In this document: piece after piece, positions 42,449-58,329 of the stretch
Position numbering within the stretch: position 1 is the first letter of the stretch
Layout: each line of letters starts with the position of its first letter
NCBI GenBank assembly: GCA_950295325.1
Contig: OX485805.1
Location: forward strand, 7,936,501-8,000,500
Reading direction: 5' to 3'
Length of the DNA stretch: 64,000 nt
Origin: Polytrichum commune
Lineage: Eukaryota > Streptophyta > Polytrichopsida > Polytrichales > Polytrichaceae
Position numbers and translations under genes: made by a program
Notes under the pieces: generated by a model
What the model was told of the DNA's origin: nothing
Database searches by the model: none
What the model saw: only the letters and a program-made list of their open reading frames with translations

Positions 42449-42735
42449 TTTGAGTGATATGTGGTTAGGTGTGGAGCTAAGAACAGACACCACAAAGACA
42501 CATGTTTAAAAGAGATCAGACTACGTGGCAACTCAAAATATGCTAACTATTTTAGGGTTCATAGTCAATGTTATTGGTGGGTTGTATGACCACTTAATGA
42601 GCACGAGAATCTTCACTTCAATATTGAACAAGTTACTCATATGAGCTTCAAAAACGATGAGGCAAATGGCTTAACGACGCGATTTAAATTTGTTGATCAT
42701 CTCACACTAATGATGTGCTTCATATCTTCCTAGAC
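42449..42735 (-). repeat. Dispersed repeat R1, reverse arm
   Basis: Reverse orientation: ACACCTATATTTGAGTGATA, CATGTTTAAAAGAGATCAG, GAGCACGAGAATCTTCACTT, CATATGAGCTTCAAAAAC, CATCTCACACTAATGATG. It covers nearly the full arm. Confidence 0.75.
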
Positions 42736-43667
42736 GTGGGTGCATGAAGAAACGTATATGAATCAGACACATCTACCTTACCATACACCACCAACCATAC
42801 GTTTCAAACTTTATGCTAGACAATCCCAAAGAGAGACAGAGAGGGAATTATTGTATACAATCGTACCTCTCATCCATCCAACATAAAAACTTGACCCCTA
42901 TATATCTGTTGTTGATTCATGTCAAGTGACATTGAGTACACTAATCCAAGGTCTTTGAAGCAAATTCCAATGCCAAATCAACTAAAAACAAACCTCAAGC
43001 TACATACTATTTAAAGGATGTTATGTTGGATGAATGTAGCCAACCTTAGTATGGCATTGACAAAAATGTTGAGTAGACTATTATGTTCTCTCTTAAATTT
43101 GTAAAATATTAAATTCAATAATTCAGAACTCAATGCAGTTCCTGTGTCATTTTGAAAGCGAAGGTATTCTTTATTTATTTTAAATAAGTAATATTAATAA
43201 GAAAAAATATTTTTACATGCTTCCCTCAATAAGGTGACCCATAACCCCATTTTGTCATTTTGTTGAGGATATGACATACTCGATATTAGCAAGATGCTTC
43301 TTCCCAACCCTATCTAGAATCAACTCATCAAAGCCCCTTCATGAAACGCACGATTTAAACCGTTTGAGTATCTCAACGTAATTAAACATCCGGGGTTCAT
43401 CCATCCATCCATCCTATCTATCTATATATGCTCTTAGATGCAAGTACACAATTATCATTGTATATTTTATCATTGATGTCATATATGATTATTGTTTTGA
43501 TTTTTTCTTGTAAGACTAATATGCATCATATGAAGTTTCACATTCATAGATATAAAAACATAGGGTTTCAATTCTTGGTGAGGACTTGTAGAGATTGTGT
43601 ATGTAGGTCCGACATGGAGCCTCTTAGACATTTTAAAAGACAAAAGAGGGAGAAGGAACAAGTACAC

Positions 43668-43946
43668 TTAATTGTCCTATTAGTGTGGGTGGAACATTAA
43701 TGTGGGTCACTTTGATTGTCTTGTCAGGGTGGAAATAATGTGGGCCCAAGACCTCGGGTCATCGCTGAAGTCAACTTGGAGACTTAGTTAGATTAAAATA
43801 AAGTAGTCACCTACATCAATTTCCTACAAAAACGATTAATGTTTTCCACACTATTTCTAAAATGGAGGTTTGGCATGAGTTGAAAAATGATGTGGGTTCC
43901 ACGGAATTATTGTGGCCCACACTAATAGGATAATATAGTCTACCTA
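43668..43946. mobile_element. Small TIR element (MITE-like)
   Basis: Left end TTGTCCTATTAGTGTGGG. The right end is CCCACACTAATAGGATAA, giving terminal inverted repeats of about 15-20 bp. The interior is non-coding. Target duplications are unclear. Confidence 0.55.
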
Positions 43947-44076
43947 CTTGAGCGTGCTATTTCGGAATTAGTGTGTGTCCCTCCAAAAAGTTAAGATTCA
44001 TTTTACTTTCATCCACCATGGATTTTCTCATCCATCTACTGTGTCTTCTCGCCCTTCGCAAAGTTTCTTTGCGATT

Positions 44077-45388
44077 AGAAGTGATTAGGCCATTCTAGAC
44101 AAAGTTGCATATTAACCTCGGAGCAAACGTCCACTTTCATTCATGGAACATTGATGTTGGCTTTCGAAGAAAGAGCAGCTTCGCATTACCCACAATGATG
44201 TTGGAGACACTCAAATGTCTTAATTTATAACCATTTGTATCCACCTCCATACATCCAACATGTACCTCACACTGTAAAGGTTCTCTATAATGACAATTTT
44301 TTTATTTGTTTTTCAAATCCCTTCAAATTTTCACATGTGTTATGCTCACATTGGCCGAAGCCACTTGTATCCCACATGGAAACTACATTCCAACACCTAG
44401 TATCGATAAAATAGAGCGTCCTCTATGACAATTAAATTTTTATACACACAAACCAATTCTTGATTGAATGTGGCATACTTTTCTTTTACATGTCTTCTAA
44501 CACTTGAAAATGCACACAAAAATGCTATTCTATAAGGGGTCAAAGGTTTTGTGTTGGATGGATGAGAGGTACCCTCGCATGCAATAAATTCTCTCTCTCC
44601 AGGACTTTCTCATCCATCCATCGTCTCTTGTATTTCTCTCTGCCTCTCGGAGTCTCGGGCACTCCTTCACTCGGAGCATCGGCCAGGCCACTTCACGGGC
44701 GGTTTTCACTACTTATCGAGAATCATCACTGAGAATCTTCAGCCGCCGTGGATCTCTCTCGCCCGCCATTTCGGTCCTTCTCTGCAAAAATTTCAGGTGT
44801 TTTGGTTGCATCTGAGCTTTGTACGGCCTGTTATTTGTTCTGGTTGATGTGTTTTGAGGAGCGTTAGGGTTAGCTCGCGGATATGAATTCCGATGAGAGA
44901 ATTTAGCTTGTTGAGGGTTTTGGTTGTTGTGCATTTAGTTTATTTAGTGGCTTCTCATGTGGTTGGAGTAGTCTCTGGGAGCTTGGTATAGGGCAGCTTG
45001 ATGTCGGACGCTCAGTCCAGCGGTTGATTATGTGTTCGGGTCTTAGTCCTTCTGGAATGAGGTTATATATATAGAGAGAGATGACTCCGATGTTGGCATG
45101 GGCGTGAATTATGGTGTTGGTTCATCTTTGAGTTGGTCTAAGTGTATATGTAATCCTGGAAAGACATGACGAGAATTAGAGCTCCCTGAAGAATGCTGAA
45201 CACCTTGAACACCCGGACAAGCCCGCCCGCACCTGTCTTTCCCAAGGGGCTTCGTATCTCTCCCAAGGCCAAGCCCCTAGGTTCCAAGATTTGTTGGTTG
45301 AAGACAAGCGGTCCCATTCTCTCTACAATAGGGTAATGCAGAGAGAGGCGACTCTGCCTGAATTATGGTGTTGCTTCATCTTCAAGTT
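44077..45388 (+). repeat. Right arm of the 1.3-kb inverted repeat: promoter and leader exon of the FAM32A-like gene
   Basis: Inverted partner of 39095-40404. It holds a TATA-like CTATAAGG at 44530-44537, a C/T-rich leader, a donor TTTCAG|GTGTTTTGG at 44796/44797, and the first part of intron 1. The sequence from about 45100 has relatives at 59303-59385 (AATGGTGTTGCTTCAT, then TTGGTCTAAGTTTATATG). Confidence 0.9.
44600..44796 (+). promoter_or_regulatory. Predicted non-coding first exon of the FAM32A-like gene
   Basis: A leader without ATG, ending CAAAAATTTCAG before a GTGTTT donor. The matching acceptor is AATTTGCAG at about 45984, twenty bases before the start codon. The 5' end is not determined. 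Confidence 0.45.
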
Positions 45389-46003
45389 AATTTGAAGAGC
45401 AATGTCGAGGTTGCGTTATATTTAGGTTTCTATACTTTTTCTGAGCTCCTTGAAATTAGAAGTACGTTGAGTGTTGGAGAGTTAAATTATTTGAAATTGT
45501 GTATCGATCTTGCGGGATATCTTGGTTGTAATTACGGAGATGTACGGTTTAACCTAATTCGTATTTGCAACATGAACAGAGCATGGGTTGATTTACTGTT
45601 GCAAGTATGGTATATGATGAACTGTATGGAGGTCCCTAAGGAGTTGAAACAAGTAGGATATGAATGCAATAGCACTCATTGTGCTTTAATAGGATGTGCA
45701 AAAACTGTATTTTTCCTTCCAAGTAGGTGAATAATAGAGGCAAACCCTGAAAATCTGGTCTCTATCACCAATGATTCTACGGTTCCAGAGGGCTTATCAA
45801 GTGATGTGAAATTTCCTTTCCAAAGTAGTTTATTTAACAAGTTAATAAATGTTCCAGTAGAGCATATTTGAGAAATTACATGACGATGGGTTATCAACGT
45901 GCTTACATAGATTCCAGATACATTGTGGCAGCAACTAAGTGGCAAACAAGCACTCATACTTCCGTTCAACACTCAATTTGCAGGTTACACTTGACAAGCA
46001 CAA

Positions 46004-46414
46004 ATGTCTTTCTCTAATGTGGTTGGAGGGAAGCTCAAGCTCAAAGGGAAGGCATTGGATGTGAAGGCAGGTGGAATGAAGAAAAAGAAGAAGAGAGAAC
46101 AAACGCAACAACAGCTTCGCTTGCTCACAGAACATGGTGGTACAGAAGAGCTTCCCAGCAGCCTTGAAGAACAGGAAGGGTCTCAAGGAGGTCGAGGACA
46201 TGAGGGGGAAGAAGGTAGAGAGGGGCAGCAAGCTCCAGTCGAGGATCACAGGACTCCAGCAGAGAAGAGATACCATGAGCAGAAGATTAAACTGGAAGCA
46301 AAACGCCTGGCTAAAGTGGAAAGCAAGAGTCATCGCCAAAGAGTCGAAGAATTCAATCAGTATTTAGCAAATCTTAGTGAGCACTATGATATTCCAAAAG
46401 TGGGGCCTGGTTAA
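46004..46414 (+). CDS. FAM32A-like protein (DUF1754)
   Basis: A single coding exon of 136 aa. Family features in order: KLKLKGKALDV (10-20), a lysine tract (26-30), an acidic Gly/Glu-rich middle (45-78), RTPAEKRYHEQK (83-94), and the hallmark C-terminus SHRQRVEEFNQYLANLSEHY (109-128), ending DIPKVGPG. Human FAM32A has the same order, about 112 aa, and ends EHYDIPKVSWTK. The family is small and nuclear, and animal FAM32A associates with the spliceosome. A role here is inferred only from the family. The acceptor AATTTGCAG immediately upstream joins the leader exon in the inverted-repeat arm. The gene diverges from the B3 gene. Confidence 0.92.
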   Translation: MSFSNVVGGKLKLKGKALDVKAGGMKKKKKREQTQQQLRLLTEHGGTEELPSSLEEQEGSQGGRGHEGEEGREGQQAPVEDHRTPAEKRYHEQKIKLEAKRLAKVESKSHRQRVEEFNQYLANLSEHYDIPKVGPG

Positions 46415-46570
46415 GAGGAAGTATCTCATGCAAATGGGCATCACAGGCTTTGCTTATCAATGGCTTCAAATCCCAAATCTGGAGGTACTTCAATGAGTGG
46501 ATACAAAACAGTGTCTTCATAAAACTGCTGCAGTTGCTTGGGCTAGATTGAAATTGTCAATAGCGTATGC

Positions 46571-47320
46571 TCCGATTAGATTGTGTTGAACTGCCCCGCA
46601 CTGCACAGACTATCTTTGTATTGGAAAGGGACCTTCTGCTGTGAGGTTTATAGTTGCAATGCAATCATTTTTGGTCATAGGAGCTAGAGTTGTGAAATTG
46701 TAGGTAAGAACACTTTGCACGAGCATCAGTTGCAAGCTCAGTGTCCAAATTGCGTAAGAATGGAGGTTGTCTAGGTTTTCTTCTAAGACACTTTTATGCT
46801 GACTTTAGGCTTTCGATTCAATTCATAATGGTGACAAATCCATGTAATTCCTTCTGTACAGGGCCACGGTTGGTTGCTGAAGTTGATGCATCTTGCAGTC
46901 CTGATTCTTATGTTTAATGAAAGAGACCACAATTGCAGGCATTTCAATATTTGGCCCCTTTGCATGTGGTTCAGACTTCTTTTTTTCATTTTTTAATTAA
47001 AAAATGGCACAGCCACATATATACCATCCAAGTTCCAACACAATGCCATACAATACTCACACACTGACTGTACCAAATCATACTCAGAAGATTCAGTTTC
47101 AGAATTCTTGTGAATTTTGGAGCTTGTGTGTTTTATGATAGTAGGAAGTTTTGTGACTTTACTGCTTTTCGACTTTTGTTATATATCATATGACAAGACA
47201 AGAATCCTGTCACTATTAAATACAACCAATGAATGTTACTATTTTTGCATTAAAAATGATCCGGATAAAAGCACTTTTGTATTAAGCAGCGTCAAACATT
47301 CTTGACTTGTCCAAGCAGTC
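46571..47320. repeat. 3' flank of the FAM32A-like gene, duplicated (copy 1)
   Basis: Contains GTGTTGAACTGCCCCGCACT and CAATGCCATACAATACTC, which recur in the same order at about 47960-48260 (GTGTTCAACTGCCCTGCACT, CAATGCCATACAATACTC). A diverged direct duplication, shifted by 1.2-1.4 kb. No gene is seen between 46415 and 48730 other than this flank and its duplicate. Confidence 0.5.
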
Positions 47321-47939
47321 CACGAATAATGTAGAATTTGCAGGAGTTTGATTATATTACATGGGACATCATTGGAAAGGAGTGAACTCAAAAATATTTC
47401 TACTATCTCAAACTTTATAGTGCTATTTTGTCTTTATTATGTGAGCTCCAATTTTCACATGCATTCTGAAATCGATTCACACTGTTCAAGAATATTTTGG
47501 ACATATTGCATGTGACAGCGTTGGCAAGAATTGAACCCATAAATACTCCTACCTATGATAATCCAGTCCAATGCTACTTTATTATGTGAGCTCCAATCAT
47601 CTTCGCATGTATTCCAAGACTGATTTCCTAAGTTGAATGTGAAAGATTTGATGTAGAGTGTTTGAGAATATTGCAATGAATGGTGCATGATTGTGGTTGC
47701 ATTCCACTCAATGTAGTGTATTTGAGCAATGTAACACAATCTAATTTGGAACATACAGTGTGGCAAATGTCAATGTAGCACAAACAAATTGGTGTGACAC
47801 AAACTACTCCAGCTAATCACTAAGCGTGTTTATGCAGTTAGGTACCAAAACAACTTGATTTCCATGTCATCAATACTGTGCAACGTTCGAGCTTTAGGGC
47901 AAGCTTCAAAGCAAGGACACTTTCAAAAAAAACAGCTGG

Positions 47940-48440
47940 TGAATTGTGTGTGCTCCAATTTGGATCGTGTTCAACTGCCCTGCACTCCATAGACTTCCTT
48001 TGAGTCCGAAAAGCCAAAAGGCTTATGGGACTAAAAAGCACATCAACTGGCTAACGCCCTAGAGTGGAATGCAGTAGCCTCCACAAGGTAGAGGTTAATA
48101 TCAACTAGATGGTCCGATTGAAAAGAAGACTTGAGACTCCGTAATACTACATTCTCAAATAGTAATAGACTTATCTCAAACATTCATTTCAATATCTCGT
48201 ATGCAAACTTCCTACTCTTATGACACAACCCCATCATGCACCATCCAATGCAATGCCATACAATACTCTTGAACTCTATCCATACCAAATCATATACTAA
48301 AAAATAGACAGTTTCAGAACAGATACCAAGAACAGTATGATTTTTTTGTGAGCTCATTGCTTTCCAGCTTTTCCACATATATATGCCAAGACAAGAAGGC
48401 TGTTACTGTTTATTACCAAAGGAATTTTCTTGTTGAAAGG
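47940..48440. repeat. 3' flank duplication, copy 2
   Basis: Partner of 46571-47320, also sharing CAAGACAAGAA and TCAGTTTCAGAA-type strings. It runs up to the 3' end of the V-ATPase gene. Confidence 0.5.
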
Positions 48441-48739
48441 TTTGATAACCTAATAGTACTACAAACTACATACTCCATCGACATGAAATCCTGACACTGG
48501 AAGTCCTGGAGGCATGTATACAAGGACCTGAAGTCTCACCCACCAAAGAATGGATCCAACAGCTGCCAAAAGAATATGCACTTACTGACATGGCACCTAA
48601 AATCCATTTCAGTGTACTCACTCATGTAACAGCAAGTGTGCTCATCGGCAACCTACTGTTACTACACTGTAAACACAGAAGCTAAATACAAAATAAGGCT
48701 ATACCTGACAGATGGAAGAATGTCACAACTGGAAATCAA

Positions 48740-53728
<4,989 letters not shown>

Positions 53729-54790
53729 TTTATTGATTTAAATCAGACCTTGCACAGAGAACGCTGAAAAAGAAATAAACTTGGATCAAGCAATCAGTAA
53801 CACTTCATATTTCTAGAAACAGTAACATTTTAACATTGCACGTCTGCTCCTCATATGATCTTCTGAAATTCTTATCAGTTAATGACTCTCGGGACTGCAA
53901 TTTGCCACAGGAAAGAAAAAATTCAGAAATATAAAACATGAAAATCCTGAGCTCTCCATCCCTAATATGGTGACCCCCTCCATAATAGTGTTCAACCACA
54001 ATCACTACACTAATTCCACCTTCGCCTTTGAAGATTCAAGTTTTATACTGATAAAGCAGTTCCCACATGTATTCTTCCAGCAGAGTAAGTGACCACCAAT
54101 CTTTTGGATTCATAACCTCGTTGCAGTAGTCGAATCACTCACACAAACCTACAAGTGGTTCACTGTTGCCCTAATTGTAACAATCTGACCCCAAATCATG
54201 TTGGATTACACACACGACTTAGAGCAATCATTTTACATCAAAACTGCCATGCCATAATCCCAGATGCTCTGCCAATCTTGCAGTAAACACCCCACATTCA
54301 AATGACCCCAACCTCCAACACTCCACTCCACAGCAGTCCACTGGATGTACTGTTAAACACGATACTAAGCTCGGACAAAAGCACGCACACATAAACAAAT
54401 TAATCGAAAATACCAATCACGAATCCTATCATTCCAAATCTCTCACATTCACTTCTGCAAAGATCTCTCGGGTTCTCTGCCTCGCACACAAGAAGCTCCC
54501 CAAAAGCCCTAATCACCAACACGGAAACCATATCCCGCAAACAAAAACACATCCATTCATCCTTCCATCCATCCATCTCTCTCTCTCTCTCTCTCTCTCT
54601 CCCTTCTCTCTCTCTCTCCCTTCTCTCTTTCTCTCCCCCTCTCACTCGCTCATAATTTCATTGTGATGTTTTCCTTTCCTCTCACAACATTCCCTCAACA
54701 GAATCTCCTCCTGGAACCAACCAAGCGCACAAACGGTAAGGAAAAGGGATCTAAGAAGACCGTAGGGGGCTCAAATGAAGCAGGAAGCAC
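53729..54790 (-). other. Predicted 5' UTR intron region of VHA-B
   Basis: An acceptor-like TGTGCAAG at 53749 lies 20 nt before the start codon, and a donor-like CTGAG|GTGCTT at 54791/54790 follows a G+C-richer block (54791 to about 55000) that would be the leader exon. The interior contains a (CT)n tract at 54575-54655. This is inference from splice-site look-alikes. No other gene is seen here. Confidence 0.35.
54575..54655. repeat. (CT)n microsatellite near the VHA-B leader
   Basis: A CATC run, then about 15 CT units and imperfect CCCTTCTCTC extensions. (GA)n on the coding strand. Confidence 0.9.
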
Positions 54791-55030
54791 CTCAGATCGT
54801 TGTGGAAGCTAGTGATGGTGGAGAGTGGGGCTCTTGAGCGGCGATCTCCTCCGGAGGAGAGATCGAAGAGAAGGGCGAGAGTGGCAAGGGAGGGTGCATT
54901 CCGAAGGCAACAGAAGCAGACATACGAGAGGAGAGCACCGCAGCCCTGGAGAAGGGGAGAGAGATGGTGACCGGGGAAACCGCCACGTTGGCCCGGTGAC
55001 CGGTCTGTCTGGGACCCCGGCGTAGAGTCT
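54791..55030 (-). promoter_or_regulatory. Probable leader exon/promoter-proximal region of VHA-B
   Basis: A G+C-rich island in AT-rich surroundings, directly upstream of VHA-B. The open frame 54751-55107 on the minus strand shows no family motif and is more likely leader sequence. A separate small gene cannot be excluded. Confidence 0.35.
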
Positions 55031-55394
55031 AGGTGGCTAACTAAGAAAGGGGCCCTTTCACGCCACCAAGGACCTTTGATTTTCGGATGGTCCAAGATGT
55101 ACTCCACATGTTAAATTCAATAAGTAAGGGTGGGCCCAAGATCAAAGAAACTCCAAAATCAACCGATCTTATTGGTCGAGAGCAAAATTTTGGACCCAAG
55201 GAGTTTACATTAAGGTTTGGTCCAAAGTACAAGAATATGAAATGGGTGTTACTGTGGCGACACTTTCCTTCTAAATGTTGACAGTCCCAACTTAAGAAAG
55301 TTTTCCTCTTCGTTTGAGAAACCAACATTCCAAATTGAATCCAATCTTGAGTCTCATAGTAAGGTTCATTAAAGGACCATTTTTGGACCCCCGA

Positions 55395-56164
55395 TGTGAT
55401 ACAGTTGGATTGAAATGTTTAATGTTGGTTTGATTATGCAAAGAAAGAAAGACTAATCATATTGTGTCGTACTTAGCATGTAAGCGGATGGTGCTTAGAG
55501 TTAGACAACTCCAAAGAAATAATTGGGTCAGACAACCCAAGAAAGAATGGTGCACAAGGGCTAGACAGCCCATGAAGGAATTATGCACGGGAGTTAGAAA
55601 ACCTCAACTAAGAGTTAAACACCTCATTCTGGAAAGATCTTTGTGTTGACGCTAGACACATCCTTTTGGAAGATCTTTGTATTGGAGTTGGACACCTCCA
55701 ACTGGAGGATATGGATCATAGATAGACAACTCCCAGCATATAGGTGTTATTCATTGGAGCTAGGCAACTCTCAATGAACAAATGAATCTAGTTGGAATTA
55801 GATAGTTCCAACTAGAAGAGTAGATGAACGCATCATTGGAATTAGACAATTCTAACTAGTAAATTGTGATCGAGCCTAAAGATAGAAGATTCATAGTAGA
55901 ACCAAAGATGGAGTTATAAGTAGAGACTTTTACTTTATGAGAATTAGAAAGTAAAATTAGTGCTTTGGCATAAAAGGGAGCTTGGGGGAGAAGAGAAGAT
56001 CTTTTGTCCCTCTCCTATGGTGTGGTGGTTTGAGCTCATAGGCAGTCACAATCTTGTGATTAAGTTGTAAAGCTTTTGTAATATACAAAGTTGGAAGTTC
56101 ATAATCTAGCATTTTATGTGCATTTTTTAGTGTATTATTGTTGTGGAGAAAGAGGAACGTGACA
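55395..56164 (+). mobile_element. Solo-LTR-like element A with hairpin array
   Basis: Starts TGTGATACAG and ends GAACGTGACA, so the ends are TG...CA with a short inverted TGT(G/C)A. The flanks CCCGA and CCCAA may be a worn target duplication. About 55493-55858 holds a quasi-periodic array of small hairpins. A TATA-like CATAAAAGGG at about 55968 and a downstream AT-rich tail resemble a U3-R-U5 order. No internal coding region. An inverted relative lies at 58330-59190. It looks old. The family is not assignable. Confidence 0.5.
55493..55858. repeat. Array of about ten small hairpins with AGAC loops
   Basis: Units spaced about 30-40 bp share an AGACA/AGATA core between inverted stems whose sequences differ: GAGTT-AGAC-AACTC, TTGGGT-CAGACA-ACCCAA, GGGCT-AGAC-AGCCC, TTGGAG...CTCCAA, and a perfect 10-bp stem CTAGTTGGAA/TTCCAACTAG at 55788-55815. 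Both sides of a stem often change together. A few units are weak or lack one side. Confidence 0.7.
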
Positions 56165-56463
56165 CCCAAGTTTTTTGGACATGGAACCTAATATCACTAG
56201 GGTCCAGGACCAAAGACACTCCAAATTGGGCAATCAAATATTTTTAGCCCAAAAGCCTTAACACATCACTTAAGGGTCTTTGACCTCAACGCCATGTGCC
56301 AATTCGTTGATAGCCAAAAAAAATAAACCCAAGGAGGGTCCAAGTCCCAGGTCTATAAAGGATCGTGTGTTATGAATTAGAGAATGCAGATCCCGAAGGC
56401 ATCGATAGACAAGAACAGTCTTCTGCATGCATGAGCAACACCGCAAGCAAGCAGATAGACAAG

Positions 56464-56515
56464 CAGACAGACAGACAGACAACAGAGGAGGAAGGCCTTA
56501 ACCCTAACCCTAACC
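56464..56515. repeat. (CAGA)n microsatellite and TTAGGG-type tract
   Basis: ACAG units at 56464-56482 are followed at 56498-56515 by TTAACCCTAACCCTAACC, which is six-base TTAGGG-type rather than the seven-base plant type. Confidence 0.75.
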
Positions 56516-58329
56516 TCTCAGGCGACGTGGCCGCCTGAGAGGGCTTCATTTCGGGAAAGGGCTATAGGCCCTCCTCCTCGAAAAAATGAAATGTGGTTAA
56601 TGTGACATCAGTTTCTAGTCAAATTTTGGCGGTCCTCACTCAAGAATATACTCCTCCTAGTTTGAAAACCCAATCTTTAAGCTTGGTACTTGTCTTGAGT
56701 CCAAAAGTTCAGTGATTATATCTCACATGAAATGTTCAATATTATTTTTTGGGAACTACTCTGAACATTTATTTTTATTCGACATTCAAAATTGATAAGT
56801 CACGTTCACTAAAGATGGTCTTTATGGCTTGCCATGTAGCACCAAGTGTCATATGATACCCTTTTCACTCGTCATATAATGATTGCACGTTTTATGTGGA
56901 CCAATAATGAATAGTGTGAGCTCCGCCAAAGTAGATGTGTAGTGTATGTCTAATATCTGAACTTTCATACCAACCTTGCACGCGTTTCATGTGATCATGT
57001 GTCCATGCAATGTGCCTCCAAAACAAAAAGTCCACACTAATTAATGAAACTATACGGTGTGTGCCATGCAGAGTTTGGGAAGTTTTTGAAGCCTTAGTGG
57101 CTAATTGCCGGTAGTTGCTACGAAGGGTCGGATTTTTTCCAATTTACATTGGCAAGAGCCGGTCTTTTGTAGAATCAATCGGCCAATTGCCTATATTTTC
57201 ATATTTTCATTGGCCAATATCCGATTAAATGGAATTCATATCGGCACTAATTGTTTAAAAAATGTATGAAAAGTTATTAGAAATCATTTCTTAGTACAAA
57301 ATCTTGAATAAGTGAAAAGAAAGGCATGTTCAAAACTTTAAATTTGAAGAGTTAATATCCTTGCCAGGAATTGAACCTAGCAATGCCTTCACCGCGTGAA
57401 GGCCAAGGGTCCCCCAATTCTTCATAGAAGCAATTGGATTTGGTCATGGAAAGGTTGCATAATTCAAAAAGTTTAAGGTTTAGGGTACTTCCTCAACTAC
57501 ATCATCATATGCCCCAGACAAATAGCGCTCTGGATTGCTATACAAATAGCGAAACTTAGCAGCATCCTTCCAAAGATCTAGAGCACTTGTTAGAATGTCA
57601 TCAAAATCATTGTTTGGGCCTTCTATAGCAACACACATCATACTTTCTAAGTTAGATGTAGACATTTCCGGGACATTTTCTGGTCCATTGGCTAATTGCC
57701 GGAGGATTGAAGTTACAGTCGGATTGCCATCCGATGGTTGGAAATTCGGACCGGCCATGAGGGGAAATCCATCGGCTAATAATGAACTAGCCGTCGGTTT
57801 TCCCCGACCATTGGTGCCATGGTTTAATTTCACTATGCATGTTAAGCTTAACTTTTCTTTTAAAATTTGTATGGAAACACCCATAATTTTGTGTAAAAGC
57901 AAAATCTGATCCAATAAGATCATTGGTGATGGGGACTCAAATAGAAAATGATTGATCCAAGGAGTTCTTCAACACATTAAATATTCTTAAACCCTGGGGT
58001 ATGGCTATGGATGTCCTACGAACAAACACTTTATTCACTCCGGCCCTTAGTCGGGACCGGAGCTCTTCTTCTTCTTCTTCTTAAACCCATGTGCATTTAA
58101 AACGTGGTCTAGCTTTGCATGCATATCTCTATACCGATTTGTGCCTCCATATTTGAGGCTAGTTCTCCATAATGTTGTTAAACAAAGTCAATACTTACAT
58201 CTACATAAGTATTTGCAACCCACAACTCGCTTATGAGAAAACTACTAGGTTTTTACTCGAAAAAGGTGGCAAATAGAAATAGTGTGCCTAGTGCAAGCAA
58301 AATCATGGAGAGAGAACATTTGTGACGTT
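56516..58329. other. Intergenic region between the two hairpin elements
   Basis: Holds a repeat fragment (ATGTAGCACCAAGTGTCATA at about 56834, matching about 6488), a weak tRNA-like fold at 57358-57415, and one open frame at 57480-57923 on the minus strand. That 147-codon frame ends in an acidic GAYDDVVEEVP tail and matches no family I recognise. It may be the relic of a transposon protein. No splice partners are seen. Confidence 0.35.

Larger units (their letters stand above)
40405..44076. other. Spacer between the inverted-repeat arms
   Basis: This 3.67-kb AT-rich spacer has no recognised gene. It holds microsatellites, a telo-box-like tract, a reverse R1 arm, a small TIR element, and a partial old copy of the arm at about 42828-42910 (GTACCTCTCATCCATCCAA, then AAAACTTGACCCC) in left-arm orientation. 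Confidence 0.6.

Noticed and set aside
45365-45730. 121-codon open frame upstream of the FAM32A-like CDS
   Set aside because: It starts in the repeat arm, lies within the predicted leader intron, and shows no recognised motif.
54751-55107. 118-codon minus-strand frame upstream of VHA-B
   Set aside because: It probably belongs to the GC-rich leader. There is no family match, and overlapping frames on both strands are equally open.
55493-55858. Regularly spaced repeats considered as a CRISPR-like array
   Set aside because: Units are imperfect, spacers are not unique inserts, the context is eukaryotic, and the whole array lies inside an LTR-like element.
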